Source: Lutibacter sp. A64
GTDB taxonomy: Bacteria; Bacteroidota; Bacteroidia; Flavobacteriales; Flavobacteriaceae
Length of the DNA stretch: 64,000 nucleotides
Reading direction: 5' to 3'
Assembly (NCBI RefSeq): GCF_022429565.1
Contig: NZ_CP092487.1
Location: 522,001 to 586,000 of the forward strand
The translations under genes and the position numbers were made by a program. Below are positions 28,410 to 37,239 of the stretch, piece by piece; within the stretch, counting starts at the first letter, position 1; every line of letters starts with the position of its first letter. Below the pieces are notes generated by a model that saw only the letters and a list, made by a program, of their open reading frames with translations, made no database searches and was not told the origin of the DNA.

Positions 28410-28901
28410 ATGATTGAAGCTATTGAGAAAAATTTACAAAGAGGTATTCAACTTTTACAAAATATTTCTGATGAAGATTATCGAAATACTTCTATAGCTC
28501 CATATTATTCAAGTATTGGAACACATACACGTCATATTTTAGATGTTTTTGATTGTATTTTTGAAGGTTTACCTGTTGATGAAATTAATTTAGTTAACAG
28601 AAAACGAAACAATTTAGCTGAAAATTTTACCGAAAAAGGTATTGATTATTTTAATACAATACTTAAAAAATTAAAACAGTTAGATCAATCTGAATTTGAT
28701 AGAATAGTAAAAGTAAAAGACGATTTAGGTTTAGGTATAGTTACTGCTAATTATACCTTAGGTAGTATTTTAATTCAAGCTCATAGCCACGCAATTCATC
28801 ATTTTGCAAGTTTAGGATATGTAATATTTCAGTTAGGAATAGAATTGCCAGATGAAGATTTTGGATTCAATCCAACCACTCCAAAATCTAAATCTAATTA
28901 G
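28410..28901 (+). CDS. DinB-like four-helix-bundle protein
   Basis: 163 residues. Two histidine clusters fit the DinB/YfiT metal site: GTHTRHILDVFD near residue 35 and HSHAIHHFASLG near residue 125. Family members are often thiol-dependent transferases or stress proteins with a nickel or zinc site. The last 8 bases overlap the convergent ATP-grasp gene. Confidence 0.8.
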   Translation: MIEAIEKNLQRGIQLLQNISDEDYRNTSIAPYYSSIGTHTRHILDVFDCIFEGLPVDEINLVNRKRNNLAENFTEKGIDYFNTILKKLKQLDQSEFDRIVKVKDDLGLGIVTANYTLGSILIQAHSHAIHHFASLGYVIFQLGIELPDEDFGFNPTTPKSKSN

Positions 28902-29949
28902 CAGCCAATTTTTTAACTGTTTTTAAATATTTTTTATATTTAAAATAAACATTTATTAAATATTTTAAATTGGTAAAGTTACCATTGTTTAATTGTTTGT
29001 TTTTAACACCAATTTTGTAGATAATTTTCCAGTGTTCTTTTATTGATTTTAGGGCTTTGTAATAAGTTCCTTTTGAAGCGTCATAAATATGGGTAGGTTC
29101 TGCAATTACACCGTTAATTTCTAAAATTTTTAAATTTTTTCCTTGTAATAATTCTTCAAAATTTTTGAATTTCACATCAATTCGGCCATAATACCAACCG
29201 TTAATACTTGAGTTTATAGTATCTAAAGTTTTTTCTAGTTTTTTGGTTATTAAATGATTACCGTTTATAAATTCAGTTCCTTTAGAATGATTTCCAATAA
29301 CGGTTAAAATTATTTTTTCACCTTTTTTAGGAATAGATTTAAGCTTATCTGTATTTAATGCTAGTACCAGGTCTAGATAGTTAGTTGCTCTTTCATTATT
29401 TTTTATAAGCGTTGAAAGATTTGATGTGCCATCTCCAGTTACAGCTAAAAACTTTTTTAAAGTAATAGAGGTGATTTTGCCCTTAGCTTCATTTGGAATT
29501 CTATGATAAAAAATACCGCATTCATTTTTATAGCTGATAAATTCTTGGATAATTAAATTTATAGTATTGTATTTTTTAAGATAATTTTGAAGCTCAATTT
29601 CAGTGTTTATTTTTTTTACAAGCAATCCTCTAAATCCAATATCGGGTTTTATAATTAAAGGAAATTCAATATTTTTTTGTTTTAAATTGTTTAAAATTTC
29701 TTCTAACTTTTGATTTTTAGCAACAAACATACTTTTTGGTTTATAAGTATCTGGAACTAATTCTATAGTTTTAAATTTAGATTCTAATCCATTTCCAGAA
29801 CCTTCAATGCTTGGGTTTACAGCTGAAAAAAAACCAAAACTTCTCGATTTTAAAGCTAAGTAAAAAGCGTAGGGTACTACAGGAACATAAAATAAGTAGG
29901 ATGGCCAATATTCCCATTGTAAACTTTTTTTAAAGTTGTGAACCTTCAT
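28894..29949 (-). CDS. ATP-grasp superfamily protein
   Basis: 351 residues. The nucleotide-binding part reads FPLIIKPDIGFRGLLVKKI, followed by LIIQEFISYKNECGIFYHR (strap region). Acidic metal ligands are likely in GWYYGRIDVKF and LKILEINGV. The pattern is D-Ala-D-Ala-ligase/carbamoyl-phosphate-synthase-like ATP-grasp, but the N-terminal domain (SLQWEYWPSYLFYVPVVPYAFY) looks specific to a Bacteroidota family. Substrate unknown; a peptide- or carboxylate-amine ligation is likely. Its start is directly adjacent to the DUF6095 stop, so the two are probably co-expressed. Confidence 0.82.
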   Translation of the reverse strand: MKVHNFKKSLQWEYWPSYLFYVPVVPYAFYLALKSRSFGFFSAVNPSIEGSGNGLESKFKTIELVPDTYKPKSMFVAKNQKLEEILNNLKQKNIEFPLIIKPDIGFRGLLVKKINTEIELQNYLKKYNTINLIIQEFISYKNECGIFYHRIPNEAKGKITSITLKKFLAVTGDGTSNLSTLIKNNERATNYLDLVLALNTDKLKSIPKKGEKIILTVIGNHSKGTEFINGNHLITKKLEKTLDTINSSINGWYYGRIDVKFKNFEELLQGKNLKILEINGVIAEPTHIYDASKGTYYKALKSIKEHWKIIYKIGVKNKQLNNGNFTNLKYLINVYFKYKKYLKTVKKLAAN

Positions 29950-30174
29950 TTATTTAGAATTAAATAATGCATTTAAAATAATTTTAATTCCCATAAATCC
30001 GATTATTATTGCTGCAATAGCAAATACTATACCTACAATTAGCCAAATATAATTGTTCTGGTGTTTTATAGCTTTAAAACCCATGGTTATTAATACTGGG
30101 GAAATTAAAAGTAGTGGAAGGGCAGCAGCTTCATATTTTAAGCCTCTAACAAGTTGGTTTTTATCTGTTCCCAT
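29950..30174 (-). CDS. DUF6095 family small membrane protein
   Basis: 74 residues with two hydrophobic helices (about 17-33 and 42-66) after a charged start MGTDKNQLVRGLKY. It matches DUF6095, a Flavobacteriia family of unknown function. The next gene on the strand (ATP-grasp) begins directly after its stop. Confidence 0.72.
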   Translation of the reverse strand: MGTDKNQLVRGLKYEAAALPLLLISPVLITMGFKAIKHQNNYIWLIVGIVFAIAAIIIGFMGIKIILNALFNSK

Positions 30175-30189
30175 AAAAAATAAAATTAA

Positions 30190-30232
30190 AAGAGGTTTTC
30201 TAAACGAAAATAGTGCGTATAGAAAACCTCTT
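30190..30232 (-). terminator. Hairpin terminator of icd
   Basis: A 13-bp perfect stem (AAGAGGTTTTCTA / TAGAAAACCTCTT) with a 17-nt loop, followed on the minus strand by a T-rich stretch. It lies 55 bases after the icd stop. Confidence 0.8.
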
Positions 30233-30287
30233 GAGTAATGATTATAGTAATGAAATAGAATAAAAATTTTTGTGAATTTTTATTTTA

Positions 30288-32528
<2,241 letters not shown>

Positions 32529-32595
32529 TTATATTATAATTATTAATTTTATGTTGATTGATCTAGTTGTAGATTATTTTATATTTGTAATGTAG

Positions 32596-32603
32596 CAAAT
32601 GTA
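32596..32603 (-). promoter_or_regulatory. -7 element of icd
   Basis: Minus strand TACATTTG, a perfect match to TAnnTTTG. It ends 82 nt before the icd ATG, so the leader would be about 78 nt. Confidence 0.5.
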
Positions 32604-32716
32604 CTAAATATTGATTTAAAATACGCTTCGAAAACGTTATAAATAAGGTGTTAATTTTGAATTTTACTTAAAAATAAGAGGTGATTTTTTAAAGAATACT
32701 AATCTTAAAAAATAAC

Positions 32717-32754
32717 AAAAGCCATAATATTGATTATTCAATATTATGGCTTTT
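32717..32754. terminator. Strong 17-bp hairpin, probable bidirectional terminator
   Basis: Arms 32717-32733 and 32738-32754 are perfectly complementary with a 4-base TTAT loop. T runs follow on both strands (TTTTT on plus; TTTTGTTATTTTTT on minus). On the minus strand it lies 28 bases after the stop of the open stretch at 32782-32934; on the plus strand it lies about 130 bases after a lone TATATTTG. Confidence 0.7.
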
Positions 32755-32781
32755 TGCTGAAACACTTTTTTTAATAAGTTT

Positions 32782-32934
32782 TTAAATGATATTCTCTACT
32801 TCATTTACTAGTTTATTTTTAAAACTAACATATTTAATATTATCATTTAAGTTGTGTTTGTAACCCAACTCATTATTAAAACAGTTGTTTCTTTTAAAAT
32901 AATACCTAAAACTTTGTTGTAATTCTTTTAAAAA
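32782..32934 (-). pseudogene. Possible 3' remnant of a decayed gene
   Basis: Fifty codons are open on the minus strand up to a TAA at 32782, with no start codon; a TAG precedes the first codon. The translation (FLKELQQSFRYYFKRNN at the start, NKLVNEVENII at the end) has a composition compatible with a protein. A single inserted T in the run just upstream would join it to a further open segment (YFEASSF). A strong terminator follows. No family was recognised. It could be chance open sequence. Confidence 0.3.
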
Positions 32935-32953
32935 CTACTTGCTTCAAAATATT

Positions 32954-32975
32954 ATTTTAAAAACGTTTTTAAAAT
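32954..32975. repeat. Perfect 22-base palindrome centred on AACGTT
   Basis: Each half is ATTTTAAAAAC and its exact complement, so the whole reads the same on both strands. It has no loop, so it is a dimer binding site or a chance product of AT-rich sequence rather than a typical terminator. Confidence 0.5.
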
Positions 32976-33214
32976 CTTGTTCCAGTTATTCATGCTAAAT
33001 ACCTTGGCCCATTACTTTTTTAAAGTTAGATTTTAAAAACTATGTTCAAGAACATTTCGAATTTCACGCTAAAATAAATTTTCTAAACTTTAAAAAGTTA
33101 CAACTTAATGTAATTTAGTTTTATTTTGTTGTTTAATTCTATTGTAAATTAAGTACCTAATTTTTAATTTTCCAAATTTATAATTGTTTTAATATCAACA
33201 AGATATAAACTTAG

Positions 33215-33236
33215 GTTATTAACATTTGTTAATAAC
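33215..33236. repeat. 9-bp inverted repeat beside the rplS terminator
   Basis: GTTATTAAC - ATTT - GTTAATAAC: perfect arms with a 4-base loop, immediately 3' of the rplS terminator hairpin on the minus strand. It could be a second processing stem or a binding site. No T run follows it. Confidence 0.45.
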
Positions 33237-33239
33237 AAA

Positions 33240-33267
33240 AAACCCGTTTCAAGGTTGAAACGGGTTT
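33240..33267 (-). terminator. Hairpin terminator of rplS
   Basis: Stem AAACCCGTTTC / GAAACGGGTTT (11 bp) with loop AAGGTT. On the minus strand it is followed by TTTTTTGTTATT. It lies 21 bases after the rplS stop. Confidence 0.88.
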
Positions 33268-33287
33268 GTAATTTTATAGAAATAAGA

Positions 33288-33638
33288 CTAACGTCTTTTT
33301 TCTGCGATTCTAGCTTTTTTACCAGTTAAACCTCTAAAGTAGAAAATACGTGCTCTACGAACTCTACCATGTTTGTTAACTTCAATTTTTTGAATTGCAG
33401 GTAAATTAATTGGGAAAATACGTTCTACACCTACTGTACCAGACATTTTTCTAATTGTAAATGTTTCTGAAGTTCCAGTTCCTCTTCTTTGAATTACTGT
33501 TCCTTTAAAAAACTGAGTACGAGTTTTTTGACCCTCTTTAATTTCATAATAAACTGTAATTGAATCTCCTGCTTGAAATTTAGGATATTCTTTCTTTTCT
33601 ACAAATTCGTCTTGTATAAATTTTACTAAAGTTTCCAT
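33288..33638 (-). CDS. rplS: Large ribosomal subunit protein bL19
   Basis: 116 residues, full length. It contains PKFQAGDSITVYYEIKEG, FKGTVIQRRG, TFTIRKMSGTVGVERIFP and the C-terminal KHGRVRRARIFYFRGLTGKKARI, all diagnostic of bL19. It sits at the subunit interface of the 50S particle. Here it has its own promoter and terminator although trmD lies just upstream on the same strand (87-base gap), and a structured leader precedes it. Confidence 0.98.
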   Translation of the reverse strand: METLVKFIQDEFVEKKEYPKFQAGDSITVYYEIKEGQKTRTQFFKGTVIQRRGTGTSETFTIRKMSGTVGVERIFPINLPAIQKIEVNKHGRVRRARIFYFRGLTGKKARIAEKRR

Positions 33639-33703
33639 TTTAAACTTTTTAATAGTTTTTCATAAATCAACATTCACGATTTTCGTCAGAGGTTAATTTT
33701 GAG
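33639..33703 (-). ncRNA. Candidate structured leader of rplS (autoregulatory L19 leader)
   Basis: The -7 element at 33708-33715 predicts a leader of about 65 nt. In the RNA, AAAUUAAC (complement of 33692-33699) pairs with GUUGAUUU (complement of 33664-33671), an 8-bp stem with one U-G wobble. It encloses an ACGA/UCGU hairpin with an AAA loop. L19 leader RNAs have been described in other bacteria and, as I recall, in Flavobacteria, so this is a plausible site for feedback by L19. Identity not proven. Confidence 0.45.
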
Positions 33704-33707
33704 TGTG

Positions 33708-33715
33708 CAAATTTA
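33708..33715 (-). promoter_or_regulatory. -7 element of rplS
   Basis: Minus strand TAAATTTG, a perfect TAnnTTTG match, within the gap after trmD. It implies that rplS can be transcribed independently of trmD. Confidence 0.55.
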
Positions 33716-33725
33716 ATCAAAAATA

Positions 33726-34403
33726 TTAGTCTTCCAACAAATCTGGTCTAATTTTTTTTGTATGTTCAAATGCTTTTTCATTTCTCCATTCTTCAATTTT
33801 AGGAAAATTACCAGATAATAATATTTTTGGAACTTTAAATCCTTTATATTCAGAGGGTCTGGTGTACACTGGAGGTGAAAGTAAATCGTCTTGAAAAGAG
33901 TCTGTTAAAGCCGAAGTTTCATCACCTAAAACACCTGGTATTAATCGTATAATTGTGTCGCATAAAACCGCAGCACCTAATTCACCACCACTTAAAACAT
34001 AATCTCCTATAGAAATTTCCTTCGTAATAAATAAATCTCTAACACGTTGATCTACACCTTTATAATGTCCACATAAAATAATCATGTTTTTGTTTAAAGA
34101 TAAGGTGTTTGCCGTTTGTTGATTTAAAGTAGGGGCATCTGGCGTCATATAAATTATTTCATCATAGTCTCGTTCAGCTTTTAATTTTGAAATGCATTTA
34201 TCTATTGGTTCTATCATTAAAACCATTCCTGCACCACCTCCAAATTGATAATCATCTATTTTTCCGTAGCTATTTAATGCATAGGTTCTTAAATCGTGAA
34301 AGTGTACTTCAACTAAATTTTTATCGATAGCGCGTTTAATAATTGAATATTCAAACGGACTTTTAATTAATTCTGGTGAAACTGTTATAATGTCAATACG
34401 CAT
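33726..34403 (-). CDS. trmD: tRNA (guanine37-N1)-methyltransferase TrmD
   Basis: 225 residues. Blocks diagnostic of Trm[13 protein letters not shown] at the start, [24 protein letters not shown] and [14 protein letters not shown] (trefoil-knot SAM site), then [10 protein letters not shown]. It methylates G37 of tRNAs to prevent frameshifting. It is followed by rplS as in many bacteria, but rpsP and rimM are not in this window. The -7 element ends 4 nt before the ATG, so the mRNA is predicted to be leaderless. Confidence 0.97.
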   Translation of the reverse strand: MRIDIITVSPELIKSPFEYSIIKRAIDKNLVEVHFHDLRTYALNSYGKIDDYQFGGGAGMVLMIEPIDKCISKLKAERDYDEIIYMTPDAPTLNQQTANTLSLNKNMIILCGHYKGVDQRVRDLFITKEISIGDYVLSGGELGAAVLCDTIIRLIPGVLGDETSALTDSFQDDLLSPPVYTRPSEYKGFKVPKILLSGNFPKIEEWRNEKAFEHTKKIRPDLLED

Positions 34404-34407
34404 GGTG

Positions 34408-34415
34408 CAAAAGTA
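34408..34415 (-). promoter_or_regulatory. -7 element of trmD, leaderless arrangement
   Basis: Minus strand TACTTTTG (perfect match) followed by CACC and then the ATG. With the usual distance from a -7 element, transcription would start at or within about two bases of the start codon. Confidence 0.6.
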
Positions 34416-34457
34416 CTATTTAAGTTTATAACTTTAAATGTTGAAAATTGAATTTTC

Positions 34458-35774
34458 TTATTTTAAAATACTAATTCTAACTTTTTTCTTTTTAATTCTA
34501 CTGTTATTTAAGTTGTTTACTAAGGCGTTTAAGTTTTTACTTGAAACCGCAACATAGGCACAGTCTTGTTTTAACTCTATTATTCCAAGTGTTTCTTTTT
34601 TAATATTTCCTTGTTTAAAAAATAATCCTGCAATATCTCCTTTTGAAATTTTATCTTTTCTACCTCCCGAAATGTGAAGTGTTTTCCAAGTATTCGCTTT
34701 TAATTTTTTTGAATTACCATCTATACTAATTTCAGTAGCATTTTTAATAAAAACTGGTAATTCTTCATTTTTATATTTCAAAATATACGCAGTTCCGTTG
34801 CTATGCATACGTGCAGTTCTTCCATTTCGGTGAATAAATTCATCGGGTCTTGATGGTAATTCATAATGAATAATAAAATTTAATTCGGGAATATCGATAC
34901 CTCTAGCAGCTAAATCTGTAGCGATTAATATTTTATGTGTTCCATTTCTAAATTTAATCAATGCATGTTCTCTGTCTTGTTGTTCCAAATTTCCAGAAAA
35001 ACAACCGTGTGTAATATTTTTTTCATATAAAAAATCGCTAACATTTTTAATACTATCTTTTAAATTACAAAATATTATTCCACTTCCATCACCAATAGTA
35101 TATATTAGTTTTTCTAAGGAAGTTAATTTGTCTTGTGTAGGAGAAATTACTGTTTGAAGTTTTAAATTTTGCGTTTTTTCACCTAAATAACTCAATTTTT
35201 TTGGCGATTTAAGTCCCACAAATGAAGGAATTTTAACTTTTTGAGTAGCAGAAGTCAATATTTTTTTTGAAACCTTATTCAAAGTTTCGATAATAAATTT
35301 CATATCTTCTTCAAACCCAATCTCTAAAGATTTATCAAACTCATCTAAAACTAAGGTTTTAATAGCTGAAATCTCAAAAACTTCTCTATCTAAATGATCA
35401 GCAATTCTACCAGGTGTACCAATTAATATTGCAGGCGGATGTTTAATTTCTACTTTATCTTTAGAACCTGATCTTCCTCCATAAACGGCATTGGTTTTGT
35501 AGCCACTTCCCATTTCTCTAATAACCTGTTCAATTTGTATGGCAAGTTCTCTAGATGGTACAAGAATTAAAGTTTGTATATTTTTTATAGTAGGGTTTAG
35601 AGCTTCAATAATTGGTAGCAAGAAAGCTAATGTTTTTCCTGTGCCAGTAGGGGATAAGAGTATAATTTCTGAATTTGAAGAAATAGCTTTGTAAGCTGCT
35701 TCTTGCATTGGATTTAAAGCTGTAATTTCAAGTTTAGAAAGAATTTCTTCCTGATTTTTAAAGTTTTCTAACAT
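34458..35774 (-). CDS. DbpA-like DEAD-box RNA helicase with a DEFD motif II
   Basis: 438 residues. Motifs: SPTGTGKT (I), VPSRELA (Ia), LDEFD (II, Ala replaced by Phe), SAT (III), IIFCNLKDS, ATDLAARGID (V) and HRNGRTARM (VI). The last about 70 residues (KISKGDIAGLFFKQGNIKKETLG ... CAYVAV) form a DbpA-type RNA-binding domain. In E. coli DbpA binds hairpin 92 of 23S rRNA during 50S assembly; a similar role is inferred. The -7 element ends 4 nt before the ATG (predicted leaderless). Confidence 0.9.
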   Translation of the reverse strand: MLENFKNQEEILSKLEITALNPMQEAAYKAISSNSEIILLSPTGTGKTLAFLLPIIEALNPTIKNIQTLILVPSRELAIQIEQVIREMGSGYKTNAVYGGRSGSKDKVEIKHPPAILIGTPGRIADHLDREVFEISAIKTLVLDEFDKSLEIGFEEDMKFIIETLNKVSKKILTSATQKVKIPSFVGLKSPKKLSYLGEKTQNLKLQTVISPTQDKLTSLEKLIYTIGDGSGIIFCNLKDSIKNVSDFLYEKNITHGCFSGNLEQQDREHALIKFRNGTHKILIATDLAARGIDIPELNFIIHYELPSRPDEFIHRNGRTARMHSNGTAYILKYKNEELPVFIKNATEISIDGNSKKLKANTWKTLHISGGRKDKISKGDIAGLFFKQGNIKKETLGIIELKQDCAYVAVSSKNLNALVNNLNNSRIKKKKVRISILK

Positions 35775-35778
35775 TTTG

Positions 35779-35786
35779 CAAAGGTA
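35779..35786 (-). promoter_or_regulatory. -7 element of the DbpA-like helicase gene, leaderless arrangement
   Basis: Minus strand TACCTTTG (perfect match) followed by CAAA and then the ATG at 35774; same four-base spacing as trmD, rlmD and ribD. Confidence 0.6.
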
Positions 35787-35871
35787 ATTTATTAAAGTTA
35801 GAAAGTTGAAAAAGAATCTAAGGTTAAAAGTTACAAAGTTTGTGGCAGTTAGTCGGAGTCGAAACCAACAA

Positions 35872-36726
35872 CTAAAAACTCGCTTTAATCATTCTATCTT
35901 CTCCAAATAAATCTTTTTTTAGTTCTATATTTTTAAAACCTTTTGAAGCTAATAATTCTACGGTTTCTTCTCCTAAATATTGATTGATTTCAAAATATAA
36001 GTTTCCGTTTTCAGTGAGATTATTTTTTGCTAAATCGGCAATTTTATCATAAAATAGTAAGGGATTATTATCTTTTACAAACAAGGCTAAATGTGGCTCG
36101 TGTTCTAAAACATTTTTTTGCATTTGTACTTTTTCTAATTCGCGCACATAGGGTGGGTTGCTAACAATAATGTCGTATTTTTTAGGCAATTCAGTAATGG
36201 TTAAAATATCAGTTTTTAAAAACTCGACCATTACTTGATTTAGTTGCGCATTTTGTTGTGCTGTTTTAATTGCTTCCGAAGAAATATCTATTGCGGAAAC
36301 TTTAGCATAAGTTAATTCTTTAGCCAAAGAAATTGCAATACAGCCACTTCCAGTACCAATATCAAGTATACTAGCTGTTAATTTTTTACTATCTGTTTTT
36401 AGATTTTGAATAATCCAACGGATTAATTCTTCGGTTTCAGGTCTTGGAATTAACACATTACTATTAACTTTAAAAGGCAATCCGTAAAATTCAGTTCCAC
36501 CTATAATATATTGTATGGGAATGTTCTTTTTTAATTCTGAAAGTGCTTTTATAAGAAAGTTTTCATCGGTTTTGGTGATTTCTAAATTAGGTTGAAGTGC
36601 CACCTCAATACGTGATAAGTATAATTGAAACTCAATTAAAATATTGAAAAACGATTGAATTTCAGTGGTTGGATACTGAGATTTTAATTCAGAAAAAAAC
36701 TGTGTTTTAAATTGTTGTAATTTCAT
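35872..36726 (-). CDS. prmC: Release factor glutamine N5-methyltransferase PrmC
   Basis: 284 residues. The methyltransferase core has ILDIGTGSGCIAISLA (SAM-binding) and the catalytic VSNPPYV that holds the glutamine. IPRPETEELI precedes it. PrmC methylates the GGQ glutamine of RF1 and RF2. Its ATG overlaps the upstream acetyltransferase stop by one base (TAATG), indicating coupling. A 97-base spacer with repeated AAGTT words separates it from the helicase gene. Confidence 0.95.
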   Translation of the reverse strand: MKLQQFKTQFFSELKSQYPTTEIQSFFNILIEFQLYLSRIEVALQPNLEITKTDENFLIKALSELKKNIPIQYIIGGTEFYGLPFKVNSNVLIPRPETEELIRWIIQNLKTDSKKLTASILDIGTGSGCIAISLAKELTYAKVSAIDISSEAIKTAQQNAQLNQVMVEFLKTDILTITELPKKYDIIVSNPPYVRELEKVQMQKNVLEHEPHLALFVKDNNPLLFYDKIADLAKNNLTENGNLYFEINQYLGEETVELLASKGFKNIELKKDLFGEDRMIKASF

Positions 36727-37217
36727 TATAAATTTTTAAGCATCCATAAGTTACATGAGTAGTGTCCCGTATCTCCCATAGGAGCATCTAAATCTTTAAA
36801 ACCAGTTTTTCTATATAGTTTACGGGCTTCTTCCATATAAGGTAAAGTTTCTAAATAGAAACTCTCAAAACCAAATTCTTTTGCTTTTTGTAGGCAAATA
36901 TCCATCATTTTACTTCCTAAACCAATACCTCGAGCTTCTGGTTTAAAGTACATTTTTTGTAATTCGCATACATTTCCGTTATAATTATCGAGTTTTTTTA
37001 TACCAGCTCCTCCAAATATTTCGCTATTTTTTTCAATAACAAAGTATATTGATTTTTTATTGGTGTAATTTTCAGAAAGCGTATCTAATGCAGTATCTGC
37101 ATATGCTGTTCCTACTTTTGGGGCACCAAATTCAATTAAAATGCTTCTAATTGCTTTTGCAATTTTAGGATTATCTTCAGCAATAATTTCTCTAATTATA
37201 AAGTTATTGAGAGTCAT
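36726..37217 (-). CDS. GNAT family N-acetyltransferase
   Basis: 163 residues. The acetyl-CoA loop is LQKMYFKPEARGIGLGSKMMDICLQ split as YFKPEARGIGLGSKMM, followed by FYLETLPYMEEARKLYRKTGF. It begins MTLNNFIIREIIAEDN. Close in form to amino-acid or small-molecule acetyltransferases; substrate unknown. Translationally coupled to prmC; starts 22 bases from the divergent ribD. Confidence 0.86.
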   Translation of the reverse strand: MTLNNFIIREIIAEDNPKIAKAIRSILIEFGAPKVGTAYADTALDTLSENYTNKKSIYFVIEKNSEIFGGAGIKKLDNYNGNVCELQKMYFKPEARGIGLGSKMMDICLQKAKEFGFESFYLETLPYMEEARKLYRKTGFKDLDAPMGDTGHYSCNLWMLKNL

Positions 37218-37227
37218 TTTATTGTAT

Positions 37228-37235
37228 TATTTTTA
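37228..37235 (+). promoter_or_regulatory. -7-like element of ribD, leaderless arrangement
   Basis: TATTTTTA (seven of eight matches) is followed by CGCT and the GTG start at 37240. The spacing is identical to that of trmD, rlmD and the helicase. It supports GTG 37240 as the true start. Confidence 0.45.
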
Positions 37236-37239
37236 CGCT

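Noticed and set aside
37141..37239. Upstream extension of ribD
   Set aside because: Lies inside the divergent acetyltransferase gene and encodes a hydrophobic stretch foreign to RibD; the GTG at 37240 fits both the promoter and the family start.
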